Of a stretch of DNA of 64,000 nucleotides, positions 44,101 to 51,986 are shown in pieces. The stretch lies in the NCBI GenBank assembly GCA_963739545.1, contig CAVUAT010000014.1, forward strand, positions 1,116,001 through 1,180,000, written 5' to 3'. Under the pieces are notes generated by a model. It was not told the DNA's origin, searched no databases, and was given only the letters and a program-made list of their open reading frames with translations. A program made the position numbers and the translations under genes. Within the stretch, counting starts at the first letter, position 1. Each line of letters opens with the position of its first letter. The stretch is from CAVUAT01 sp963739545. Lineage in GTDB: Bacteria; Actinomycetota; Thermoleophilia; Solirubrobacterales; 70-9.

Positions 44101-45429
44101 ATGGACCCCGCCGCCAGACCCAACGTGCTCGTCCTCTACGGGCTGCTGCAGTACCCGCTGCGGCAGTGGCACAGCGATCACCTCTACTCGTTTCGCGAGT
44201 ACGCGCGGAGCCGCTGCTTCTACGTGAACGTCGGCGTGAGGCGGATACCGCGCAGCCTGCGGGAGGTGAAGTGGGACGCCGTTGTGCTTCATCACACGCT
44301 CACCGGCCAGCGGATGCAGCCGCCGATCCTCGACTTCCAGCTGAAGCGCGCCGGCGCCGTCAAGGGGATGGCGCCGCTGACGATCGCGATGATCCAGGAC
44401 GAGTGCATCTACACCGACCTGATGGCCGGCCTGATCAACGAGTTCGAGGTCGACCACGTCTTCTCGCTGGCCCCCGAGAGCGAATGGCGAAAGATCTACC
44501 CCGAGGTGGACCACGACGCGGTCCGCTTCCACCGCGTGCTCGCGGGATACCTCGACGAGTCGACCCTCGGCCGGATCGAGGGGATCGTCGAGGACGAGGG
44601 CGAGCGGCCCATCGACCTCGGCTACCGGGCCTGGAGCGGGCTGCTCTCGCTCGGGCGCCACGGGATGCTGCGCCGGCGCCTCGCCGAGGTGTTCGAACCG
44701 GCCGCGAAGGCGCGCGGTATGACGACCGACATCTCGGTCGACATGGCAGACATCCACCACGGCGACGACTGGTACCGCTTCCTCGCGAGCTGCCGCTACT
44801 TCCTCGGCGCCGAGGGCGGGGCGACGGTCCTCGACGGAAACGGCGCCTTCATGGTCCGCACCGAGCGCTACCTCGACGAGCATCCCGATGCGAGCTTCGA
44901 GGAGGTCGAGGCGGCATGCTTCCCCGGCGAGGACGGGAAGCTGCAGCTGTTCGCGATCTCGCCGCGCCACCTCGAGGCCTGCGCGACGCGGACCTGCCAG
45001 GTGCTGGTCGAGGGGGAGTACTCGGGCGTGCTTCGAGCGGGCGAGCACTACATCCCGATCGCCAAGGACCTCTCGAACGTCGAGGAGGTGCTCGACATAG
45101 TGCAGTCGGACTCCGAGCGCGAGCGCATCACCGCGAACGCGTACCGGGACGTCGTCGCGTCGGGCGACTACACCTACCGCGGCCTGGTGGAGAAGGTGGA
45201 GGGCGAGAGCGGGCTCAGCGAGCTCGCCGAGCCGCGGCAGCCCGCGACGCCAGAGCTCGAGCGGCTGCATCGCCGCGCCGAGGCCGCGGACCGGCGCTCG
45301 TGGGTGCGCGTCGCGGCCTCGGTGCGCAGCGCGCGCGCGGCGCAGCGCGTCGCCGGCGCGATCCTGCCGCAGCGGTGGACCGACCGGCTCAGGGACCGGC
45401 TGGCGGGTGGGGATCGGGAGCACCCGTAG
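44101..45429 (+). CDS. putative glycosyltransferase, paralogue C of a three-member family
   Basis: A 442-residue protein, more diverged than A and B but aligned along its length: MIQDECIYTDL, IDLGYRAW, TTDISVDMADIHHGDDWYRF, LGAEGGATVLD, QLFAISPRHLEACATRT, VEGEYSGVL, HYIPIAKDLSNVEEVL and NAYRDVVASGDYTY. Start ATG at 44101 opens with PNVLVLYGLLQYPLRQWHSDHLYSFREYARSR. The C-terminal tail is basic. It is divergent from the oxidoreductase and separated from A and B by two genes. Confidence 0.6.
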   Translation: MDPAARPNVLVLYGLLQYPLRQWHSDHLYSFREYARSRCFYVNVGVRRIPRSLREVKWDAVVLHHTLTGQRMQPPILDFQLKRAGAVKGMAPLTIAMIQDECIYTDLMAGLINEFEVDHVFSLAPESEWRKIYPEVDHDAVRFHRVLAGYLDESTLGRIEGIVEDEGERPIDLGYRAWSGLLSLGRHGMLRRRLAEVFEPAAKARGMTTDISVDMADIHHGDDWYRFLASCRYFLGAEGGATVLDGNGAFMVRTERYLDEHPDASFEEVEAACFPGEDGKLQLFAISPRHLEACATRTCQVLVEGEYSGVLRAGEHYIPIAKDLSNVEEVLDIVQSDSERERITANAYRDVVASGDYTYRGLVEKVEGESGLSELAEPRQPATPELERLHRRAEAADRRSWVRVAASVRSARAAQRVAGAILPQRWTDRLRDRLAGGDREHP

Positions 45430-45445
45430 GCGATGGCTCGCCTCG

Positions 45446-46498
45446 CTAATGCGGCCCGTGTGGGACGCGCAGGAGCGCCCGCACCACCGACCAGTACGCG
45501 CGAAGCCCCCAGCGAAGCGGGGCGATCTGGCCCGCGCGGCCGAGGTAGGCCGAGTCGAGGTCGGGGGTGAGGAAGGCCGCGAACTCGCCGGCGCTGATCG
45601 TGCGGGAGGCCTGGATCGCGCGGCGCTCGCGCAGCGAGCGCGGCAGCGCCCGCAGCGCCTCGAGGTCGGCCGCGATCTTCTGCCGCCCCCAGCCGCCGGT
45701 CGCGGCGACGATGAGCAGCGCCAGCTCGGTCGCCACAAGCGCCGGTGCCAGCAGCGCAAGCAGCGACCCGGGATAGGTGCGCAGCACGGTGGCCCAGCGG
45801 TTCCGCTCCAGGTAGCGGTACTTGCCCGGGTTGGCCGAGAACTCGTAGTCGTGGTCCACCACCGCCGCGGGCTCGAGCCCGACCGTCCCGCCCTCGAGGC
45901 GCAGGCGAAGCGAGACCTCGACGTCCTCGTGGTAGAGGAAGTAGTCCTCGTCGAAGCCGCCGATGCGAAGCCACGTCTCTCGCGGGACCGCGAGGCATGC
46001 CCCGGAGAGGAACGGGACCTCGGCCGCTCGCGGCAAAGCCGGGACGGGCTCGCCGGCGCCGCCGGCCCAGGCGATGCCGGTGAAGTGCAGGACCCCGCCG
46101 AGGGTGTTCACCACCGCGCCGTCCTCGGCCGTGATCAGCGCCATCCACGCCGACCAGTCTCGGCCGTCGGCGAGCGGCCGCGTGATCCCCTCGCGAAAGC
46201 CTGGCTGTGGCACCGCGTCTGGGTTCAGCAGGACCACCAGCTCGCCGGCGGCGGCCTCGACCCCGCGGTTGGCGCCGGCGGCGAAGCCGACGTTCTCCGC
46301 GAGGGTGACCAACTTCGCCTCGGGTGCGAGCTCGCGCACGACCGCGGCGGTGTCGTCCGAGGACGCGTTGTCGACGACGACCAGCTCGTCGCCGGGCCCG
46401 AGCTCGGCCAGCAACGCGGGGATGGTCCGCCGCAGCTCGACGCCGCTGTTGAAGGCGACGACCACGATTGAGACAGTGTTTCGGGAGGGATGGGACAA
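45446..46498 (-). CDS. family 2 glycosyltransferase (rhamnosyltransferase-like)
   Basis: A 350-residue GT-A enzyme: VSIVVVAFNSGVELRRTIP, VVVDNASSDDTAAVV, NVGFAAGANRGVEAA, the DXD-like VVLLNPDAVPQ, then FLSGACLAVPRETW and DEDYFLYHEDVEVSLRLR. A hydrophobic stretch near residues 250-270 (LLALLAPALVATELALLIVAA) is probably membrane-associated. The closest style is the rhamnosyl/galactofuranosyl transferases of actinobacterial wall glycans. It lies at the end of the locus and diverges from the lipoprotein gene. Confidence 0.9.
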   Translation of the reverse strand: MSHPSRNTVSIVVVAFNSGVELRRTIPALLAELGPGDELVVVDNASSDDTAAVVRELAPEAKLVTLAENVGFAAGANRGVEAAAGELVVLLNPDAVPQPGFREGITRPLADGRDWSAWMALITAEDGAVVNTLGGVLHFTGIAWAGGAGEPVPALPRAAEVPFLSGACLAVPRETWLRIGGFDEDYFLYHEDVEVSLRLRLEGGTVGLEPAAVVDHDYEFSANPGKYRYLERNRWATVLRTYPGSLLALLAPALVATELALLIVAATGGWGRQKIAADLEALRALPRSLRERRAIQASRTISAGEFAAFLTPDLDSAYLGRAGQIAPLRWGLRAYWSVVRALLRVPHGPH

Positions 46499-46543
46499 GA
46501 CGTGGTTGAAAGTAGCCTGAACGTCCGTCTCGAAAGGAGAGAC

Positions 46544-46774
46544 ATGTCTCGAAAGCTTCCAGCACTTCTCGCTTCGCTAGCGCTCGGCCTCGGCGCGAGC
46601 CTCGGGCTCGCCGCCTGCGGCGACGACGATGACACGACCACGACCGAGGAGACCGTCGAGGAGCAGGCGACGACCCAGACCGAGGTCGAAACCGAGGTAG
46701 AGACGGAGACCGAGGAGACGACGACCAGCGGCGACGACTCAAGCGGGTCCGGCAGCGGCGGCCTCGGCTACTAG
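46544..46774 (+). CDS. small Thr/Glu-rich lipoprotein
   Basis: A 76-residue predicted lipoprotein. The signal peptide ends with the lipobox LAAC (acylated Cys25), followed at once by an acidic run (GDDDD) and a low-complexity Thr/Glu/Val domain, then a Ser/Gly tail. A strong ribosome site (AAAGGAGAG, 46532-46540) precedes the ATG. The function is unknown; it may be a surface-exposed stalk. Its stop is 16 bases before the glycosylase start. Confidence 0.75.
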   Translation: MSRKLPALLASLALGLGASLGLAACGDDDDTTTTEETVEEQATTQTEVETEVETETEETTTSGDDSSGSGSGGLGY

Positions 46775-46790
46775 CAGCGACGAAGCGGCG

Positions 46791-47459
46791 TTGGCGCGGC
46801 TGGCCGGCGAGATCGCCGGCTGCCGCCGGTGTCCCCGCCTGGTGGCGTGGCGCGAACAGGTGGCAGCCGACCCGCCCAAGCGCCATCGCGGGGAGGACTA
46901 CTGGGCCCGGCCGCTGCCGGGCTTCGGCGACCCGCGCGCCGCGATCGTCGTGATCGGGCTCGCGCCCGCGGCACACGGGGCCAATCGCACCGGGCGGATG
47001 TTCACGGGCGACCGCTCAGGCGACTGGCTGTTCGCGGCGATGCACCGCGCCGGGCTCGCGAACAAGCCGACCTCGGTCAGCGCCGACGACGGGTTGCGCC
47101 TGCGCGGCGCCTGGGTCAGCGCGATCAACCGCTGCGCGCCGCCCGCCAACAAGCCGACCACCGCCGAGCGCGACAACTGCACGCCGTTCCTGGAGCGCGA
47201 GCTGGAGCTGCTGGCCCGGGCGCGGGTGCTGGTCCCGCTCGGCTCCTACGCCTGGGACAACGCGATTCGGGTCCTGCGCGAAAGGGGAGAGCCGGTCCCG
47301 AGGCCGAAGCCGCGCTTCGGGCACGGCGCGGAGGCCGAGGTCGGTCGCTTCACGCTCGTCGGCTGCTTTCACCCGAGCCAGCAGAACACGTTCACGGGCA
47401 AGCTCACCGAACCGATGATCGACGACGTTTTCGCCCGAGCCGTCGAGCTCGCGGGATAA
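46791..47459 (+). CDS. uracil-DNA glycosylase, family 5 (UdgB-like)
   Basis: A 222-residue iron-sulfur DNA repair enzyme that removes uracil (and often hypoxanthine) from DNA. The N-terminal C11-R-R-C14 pair with two later cysteines (NRCAPP and DNCTPF) would hold the 4Fe-4S cluster. The active-site strand is VIGLAPAAHGANRTGRMFTGD, where the catalytic polar residue of families 1 and 4 is replaced by Ala, typical of UdgB. The late motif is GCFHPSQQNTFTGKLT. Start TTG at 46791 is the only plausible initiator. It precedes pgsA by 7 bases. Confidence 0.88.
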   Translation: MARLAGEIAGCRRCPRLVAWREQVAADPPKRHRGEDYWARPLPGFGDPRAAIVVIGLAPAAHGANRTGRMFTGDRSGDWLFAAMHRAGLANKPTSVSADDGLRLRGAWVSAINRCAPPANKPTTAERDNCTPFLERELELLARARVLVPLGSYAWDNAIRVLRERGEPVPRPKPRFGHGAEAEVGRFTLVGCFHPSQQNTFTGKLTEPMIDDVFARAVELAG

Positions 47460-47466
47460 TGGCCGC

Positions 47467-48042
47467 GTGTTCCCGCTCAACCTGCCGAACACCCTCACCC
47501 TGCTGCGAATCTTCCTCGTGCCCGTCGTCGTCGTGGCGCTGCTGGATGAGACGCCGAACGGGGACCTGATCGCGGCTGGGGTGTTCGCGCTGGCCGCGCT
47601 GACCGACGGCCTCGACGGGTACATCGCGCGCTCGCGCGGCGACATCACGACGTTCGGCAAGCTGATGGACCCGCTCGCCGACAAGCTGCTCGTCACGGCC
47701 GCGCTCGTTAGCCTGGTCTCGCTCGGCCGCCTCGAGGCGTGGATCGCGATGGTGATCATCGCCCGCGAGTTCGCGGTGACGGGCCTGCGCGGCGTCGCCG
47801 CCGAGCAGGGGGTGGTGATCCAGGCGTCGTGGCTCGGAAAGGCCAAGACTGCGATCCAGGTCGTGGCGATCGTCGCCCTCATCGCCACCGACCCCGCTCC
47901 GCTGGGAGTCGACATCCTCGTCTACATCGCGCTGGTCGTCACCGTGGCCAGCGGCGTCGACTACTTCTTCGGCTTCCGCCGAATGATCGCGGACGCACAA
48001 GTTGCTCAGAAAGCATCCAAGGAGCCCAGGGCTGTCAAATGA
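47467..48042 (+). CDS. pgsA: CDP-diacylglycerol-glycerol-3-phosphate 3-phosphatidyltransferase
   Basis: A 191-residue integral membrane enzyme making phosphatidylglycerol phosphate from CDP-diacylglycerol and glycerol-3-phosphate. The CDP-alcohol phosphotransferase motif is complete: D47-G-L-D50-G-Y-I-A-R, then G64 and D68-P-L-A-D72. About five hydrophobic helices are visible. GTG start at 47467. It is likely co-transcribed with the glycosylase gene and ends at a hairpin between convergent genes. Confidence 0.9.
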   Translation: MFPLNLPNTLTLLRIFLVPVVVVALLDETPNGDLIAAGVFALAALTDGLDGYIARSRGDITTFGKLMDPLADKLLVTAALVSLVSLGRLEAWIAMVIIAREFAVTGLRGVAAEQGVVIQASWLGKAKTAIQVVAIVALIATDPAPLGVDILVYIALVVTVASGVDYFFGFRRMIADAQVAQKASKEPRAVK

Positions 48043-48046
48043 TCAC

Positions 48047-48084
48047 CCCGCATCCCCGGAGGCCGAAGGCCGAGGAGATGCGGG
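48047..48084. terminator. hairpin between convergent pgsA and mptA-like genes
   Basis: CCCGCATC (48047-48054) pairs with GATGCGGG (48077-48084), with an inner GGCC-GAA-GGCC stem. It sits in the 54-bp gap between two convergent genes, a natural place for a bidirectional terminator. No T-run follows, so termination would be atypical. Confidence 0.45.
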
Positions 48085-48096
48085 CCTGATGAAGGC

Positions 48097-49089
48097 TTAC
48101 GTGGCCGGCTCTTCGAGCCACTCGCGCATCGTCGTGTGATGCGGGGAGTGGGTTCCGGACGCGAGCTCGCTGCGGATCTCTGAGACGAGGCCGTATCGCT
48201 CGGCGACGACGTTGTGGCGGTGGATCGTCTCGAGATTCTCCTGCCGGGCCATCACGAAGGCGTCTGGGGCAAGCTCGGAGAAGCGGTCGCTGACCTGACG
48301 GATCATCTCGCGCACGCAGTCCTCGACGAAGCGGGGGTTGGCGTGGGCCTTCTCGACGACGAAGCGCTCGTCGGCGCGCTTCATCAACTCGTAGATCTCA
48401 CTCGACATCGACGATTCGACGATGCGCAGCAGCTCGCGCGCGTCGATGTCGACGGAGGCGTCCTCGGGGCAGCCGACGAAGAGCGTGCCGATCCCTCGCT
48501 GGTTGTGGGTGGCGACGGGGACCGAGGCGAAGATGCGCTCGATCTCTTCGGGGCTGAAGCCCTCCTCGATCAGCTTCTCGCGGGCGCCGTCCTCGACGAG
48601 CCCCTGCGCGCAGGGGCAGGCGGTCATGCCCTGGGCCTCGACGCCGCGCAGCGTGCGGGTGCCGCGCTCCGAGGCGACCGCGGTCCCGAAGAGCGTGTAG
48701 ATCTCCTGCGTCGGTGTGCCCGAGACCGGCGCCGGGACCGTCTCGGGGTAACGGGCCGAAATGCGGACCTCTGCCCGAAGGCCCTCCTGGCGCATGCGGA
48801 TCCGCTCGGCGACGTGGGCGGCGAGCACCTCCGCTCGCAGGGACTCGCCGAGCACCACGCCGTCGATGGCCTGGTTGACGTCCTCCTCGAAGCGGGACAT
48901 GTGGACGCCGGCCTGCTCCGGATTGAGGTCGACGAGGCACTCGATGTCGGCGTGGTAGAGGCCCTCGCCCACATGGATCACCTTCTCGACGCCTGTGACG
49001 CCGACCCGCGAGAGGCTGACGCGCGTGGCCGGGGCTGCGGCTTGGGCGTCGCGGGAAGGAGCGGCAACGGTCGAAGTTGGATCCGCCAT
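48097..49089 (-). CDS. GTP cyclohydrolase type IB, MptA-like
   Basis: A 330-residue T-fold enzyme of the FolE2/MptA group that converts GTP toward a pterin (7,8-dihydroneopterin triphosphate in FolE2; the cyclic phosphate in archaeal MptA). The active-site motif is MTACPCAQ with Cys158 and Cys160, and SVPVATHNQRGIG and the ESIHxHN-like box LETIHRHNVVAERYG are present. The ACPCAQ wording is closer to archaeal MptA than to the usual bacterial FolE2. Start ATG at 49089; an upstream extension is unsupported. It is divergent from the sigma factor gene. Confidence 0.85.
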   Translation of the reverse strand: MADPTSTVAAPSRDAQAAAPATRVSLSRVGVTGVEKVIHVGEGLYHADIECLVDLNPEQAGVHMSRFEEDVNQAIDGVVLGESLRAEVLAAHVAERIRMRQEGLRAEVRISARYPETVPAPVSGTPTQEIYTLFGTAVASERGTRTLRGVEAQGMTACPCAQGLVEDGAREKLIEEGFSPEEIERIFASVPVATHNQRGIGTLFVGCPEDASVDIDARELLRIVESSMSSEIYELMKRADERFVVEKAHANPRFVEDCVREMIRQVSDRFSELAPDAFVMARQENLETIHRHNVVAERYGLVSEIRSELASGTHSPHHTTMREWLEEPAT

Positions 49090-49262
49090 CGGTCTGGAGA
49101 GGGTACCCAGGGTGGCTCGCCGGGCCGTTTCGGTCGAACGTGTAGGTGTCCACACATTCCAAAAGTTGGTCCCCCGGGCGGCCGAACCGTGCTTATACTC
49201 CGCCGGGTCCATGCCCTGGCTCTAGGGAGGCCGCGGTAGATATACCCGGGGAGGAGGAAGCG

Positions 49263-50372
49263 TTGCCGGCAGGTCAGTCTGTTGCATCAGGGGAGCAGGC
49301 GTTCGTCGACACCGATGAGCTGCGCGGCCTCGTCGCGCGCGGGACCGAGCGCGGGTACCTGACCTTCGAGGAGATCGCCTCGACGCTCGAGGAGGTCGAG
49401 GTCGACAAGGAGCAGGTGGGCGAGCTGCACTCCCACCTGGTCGACCAGGGAATCGACGTCATCGCGGCGGACGGGGTCACCGCATATAAGGGGAGCAAGG
49501 ACAAGGAGAAGGGGACGAGCAAGCAGGAGCTCGATCTGACCGTCGAGCCGAGCCTCGACTCCCTGCGCCTTTACCTGCGGTCGATCGGGCGCGTCGATCT
49601 GCTGACCGCTGAGGAGGAGGTGTCGCTGGCGAAGAGGATCGAGCGCGGCGACATGCTCGCCAAGCGCCACATGGTCGAGGCGAACCTACGCCTCGTCGTG
49701 TCGATCGCGAAGTCTTATCTGGGGCGAGGGCTGAGCTTCCTCGACCTGATCCAGGAGGGATCGCTCGGGCTGATTCGGGCGGTCGAGAAGTTCGACTATC
49801 GCCGCGGTTACAAGTTCTCGACCTACGCCACCTGGTGGATTCGGCAGGCTGTGACTCGCGCGCTGGCCGATAAGGCACGCACGATCCGGATCCCGGTCCA
49901 CATGGTGGAGAAGCTGAATCGGGTGGCCCACGTCGAGCGCCAGCTCGTGCAGCGCCTCGGGCGCGAGCCCGAGCCGGTCGAGATCGCTGCCGAGCTGAAG
50001 TGGTCGGTGGGCGACGTGCGCGACATCCTCCGCGTGAGCCAGATGCCGATCTCGCTGGAAAAGCCGATCGGGGACGAGGAGGATTCCGAGTTCGGGGACT
50101 TCGTCGCCGACGATGCGGCCCAGGAGCCTTTCGAGACCGCCTTCGACAACATGCAGCGCGAGGACGTGGCGCGCGCCCTCGGCGCGCTCCCCGAGCGCGA
50201 GCGCGAGGTGATCGAGCTTCGCTACGGGCTGGGTGGCAAGGAGCCGCTCACCCTGGAGCAGGTTGGCCAGACGTTCGGGGTGACTCGCGAGCGCATCCGC
50301 CAGATCGAGAACAGCACGCTGAAGAAGCTGAAGGCGCTGCCCGAGGCGCAGCCCCTTCGCAGCCAGGCCTAG
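49263..50372 (+). CDS. sigA: sigma-70 family RNA polymerase sigma factor (primary type)
   Basis: A 369-residue sigma factor. It has region 1.1-like N-terminal helices (residues about 17-80), region 1.2/2.1 (LRLYLRSIGRVDLLTAEEEV), the 2.3-2.4 core (FLDLIQEGSLGLIRAVEKFDYRRGYKFSTYATWWIRQA), region 3 (RIPVHMVEKLNRV) and 4.2 (LTLEQVGQTFGVTRERIRQIE). All are consensus for a housekeeping SigA/RpoD. Start TTG at 49263 has an excellent ribosome site (GGGGAGGAGGAAG). A TATACT at 49194-49199 is a possible -10 box; no matching -35 was found. The symbol is a best guess since paralogues elsewhere are unseen. Confidence 0.9.
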   Translation: MPAGQSVASGEQAFVDTDELRGLVARGTERGYLTFEEIASTLEEVEVDKEQVGELHSHLVDQGIDVIAADGVTAYKGSKDKEKGTSKQELDLTVEPSLDSLRLYLRSIGRVDLLTAEEEVSLAKRIERGDMLAKRHMVEANLRLVVSIAKSYLGRGLSFLDLIQEGSLGLIRAVEKFDYRRGYKFSTYATWWIRQAVTRALADKARTIRIPVHMVEKLNRVAHVERQLVQRLGREPEPVEIAAELKWSVGDVRDILRVSQMPISLEKPIGDEEDSEFGDFVADDAAQEPFETAFDNMQREDVARALGALPEREREVIELRYGLGGKEPLTLEQVGQTFGVTRERIRQIENSTLKKLKALPEAQPLRSQA

Positions 50373-50447
50373 CCAGTTCTTTCTCCGCAAACTGCGGACT
50401 CACGGGTCGTCGGCCCGAATAGAACCGCCGCGCAGGGTTTCATCGGG

Positions 50448-50747
50448 TCAACGCAGGGCAATTCCCCTATCAGCGCATTGGCGGCGCGGGGCCGGCTGCG
50501 TTCCACCCACCGGTCTTCCGACCGGGAGGCCAGAAGCAAGGATGCAGCCGGCCTCGAGCCCGCAGCCACCGAAGAGCCGTCTGACGTGATCCTGCGCCAC
50601 CTCCTGAACCCGAGTGATGACGATGCGTCCGGTGCTCAGGGCGTCCACTCGGAAAGCGTCGCCGACCGCGAGGTCCGCTGCCTCGAACACGCGCTTCGGC
50701 AACGTGATCTGCCGATTCGCCGAGGCCCGGGTACGAGCGGAGGCCAG
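50448..50747 (-). CDS. AbrB/SpoVT-like domain protein (possible)
   Basis: A 99-residue frame that opens with NRQITLPKRVFEAADLAVGDAFRVD and GRIVITRV, the swapped-hairpin pattern of AbrB-like DNA-binding domains. The remaining about 45 residues show no motif. A CTG at 50747 with AAGAGGT seven bases ahead could initiate; no ATG or GTG is suitably placed. The same frame extends unbroken through tRNA-Tyr into the PD-(D/E)XK nuclease, so these could instead be one protein or fused by chance. Confidence 0.4.
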   Translation of the reverse strand: MASARTRASANRQITLPKRVFEAADLAVGDAFRVDALSTGRIVITRVQEVAQDHVRRLFGGCGLEAGCILASGLPVGRPVGGTQPAPRRQCADRGIALR

Positions 50748-50777
50748 CGGCTTACCTCTTTCGGGGGATTGGTCGAA

Positions 50778-50860
50778 TGGGGGAGGAGGGATTCGAACCC
50801 ACTCAGCGCGAGGCACCGGATTTACAGTCCGGCCCGGCTCTCCCACTCCGGCGCTCCCCC
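50778..50860 (-). tRNA. tRNA-Tyr (anticodon GTA)
   Basis: An 83-base type II tRNA read on the minus strand. The acceptor GGGGGAG pairs with CTCCCCC, the anticodon stem CCGGA/TCCGG holds the loop with GTA, a long variable arm follows, and the T-arm is GGGTTCGAATCCC. The discriminator is A. CCA is not encoded. It lies within a long open frame that continues from the upstream nuclease domain. Confidence 0.93.
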
Positions 50861-50861
50861 G

Positions 50862-51305
50862 AACCGCAGCGATTCTAGAAGGCGCTGAATCATCGCCGCC
50901 GCCACCCACCTCGAACTCCGCGTACTTGTCGCCGCCGAGGGAGATGCTCGTCGCTCCCTCGATCTCTGACGCGGGAATGAACCAGCGACGGCCATCGGCC
51001 ACGAGCGCGAACAGGTAGTCGCATCTCGTGCAGTCGAAGCGTTTCACCAGTCCGCTCCAGCTTTGGTTTCCACCGCTGGTGGCGATCTGCACCGAGTAGG
51101 TCGACTCGCCCCGGACGGCGGTTGATGTCTTCACCTGGACCTTCAGCAGACGGTGGCCGAACTCGGCGACAAGATCGAAATCGGGGCTGTGGAACATCGG
51201 GAAGCACACGCATGCGCCCGCCTCGGTGAGCCACTGAATCGCGGCGGCCTCGCCGATGTCTCCTTGACGACGGGGGTTCTTCTGCCGCGATAACACCGAT
51301 CCCAA
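50862..51305 (-). CDS. PD-(D/E)XK endonuclease, intron-encoded type, next to tRNA-Tyr
   Basis: The frame from TTG 51305 encodes about 148 residues up to the tRNA. It matches the PD-(D/E)XK group I intron endonuclease type (PDDEXK_5): RRQGDIGEAAAIQWLTEAG, catalytic FDLVAEFGHRLLKVQVKTS (D, then QxK), and the closing CDYLFALVADGRRWFIPASE. Homologues are often encoded beside tRNA genes. No stop codon occurs before or within the tRNA; the frame runs to 50448. The start is uncertain, with a GTG at 51296 possible. Confidence 0.7.
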
Positions 51306-51380
51306 CGTGGCAGGACGGTTGCAGCGGTTCGCGCCCGGTCCGTCACATCTCTAAAACAGACCCATGATCTGTTCCCGCCG

Positions 51381-51656
51381 TCAGTCCTCCCGCGCGTAAG
51401 GGTTGTACGTCGGGTCGGCTGTCGGGTCCGCGGCCGGCGACTCGGGCTCCGCTACCGGCGCCGTCCCCTGCGCGGCGACCTTCAGCTCGATCTTCCGCTG
51501 CGACCGTTCGATCATCCGCACAACCAGCGGGACGGTGAGCAGGTCGACCACTCCGACAACGGCGATCGCCCAGCCGAAGGCCGAGCCGGTGAGCGCGATG
51601 AAGGCCCCCACGACGATCAGGACCAGGGCGCCCGCAACCAGGGTGAAGCGGAGCAT
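51381..51656 (-). CDS. small two-helix membrane protein
   Basis: A 91-residue protein with two TM helices (about 4-25 and 28-48) and a short cytoplasmic tail (RMIERSQRKIELKV) ending in a Pro/Ala/Glu-rich stretch with NPYARED. The family is unknown to me. It lies 48 bases from tRNA-Thr(GGT) on the opposite strand. The hydrophobic pattern makes it credible as a real gene. Confidence 0.6.
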   Translation of the reverse strand: MLRFTLVAGALVLIVVGAFIALTGSAFGWAIAVVGVVDLLTVPLVVRMIERSQRKIELKVAAQGTAPVAEPESPAADPTADPTYNPYARED

Positions 51657-51704
51657 TTCCGCAGGCTAAAGCGCCCGCCGGTCTCTCGCTACAGTGGCCC
51701 CCGC

Positions 51705-51777
<73 letters not shown>

Positions 51778-51986
51778 TCGCTCTGGTAGTTGGGATCGGG
51801 GCCGCGAGGCCTCTCTTTGGCCTGAAACGGCCCCATGGAACCGTGATGGGAGCAAGGTCCCTCGTGAGAAGTGGGTCGCCGGGGGTCTTACGGGTTAATA
51901 CGGATGCGCGCGGTCCCGCCCGGGGCGTACGGTTGCCGGGAGTTGAGCAGTTGATCGGCTTAGGGGAGATTGGGAGGAGCGTGCTT

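Noticed and set aside
50384..50398. Hairpin TCCGCA-AAC-TGCGGA as an intrinsic terminator after sigA
   Set aside because: Six-base stem and no T-run on either strand; too weak to call.
50448..51305. Nuclease plus AbrB domain as a toxin-antitoxin or defence module
   Set aside because: The nuclease is the tRNA-associated intron-endonuclease type, and the AbrB part lacks a clear start; nothing else supports defence.
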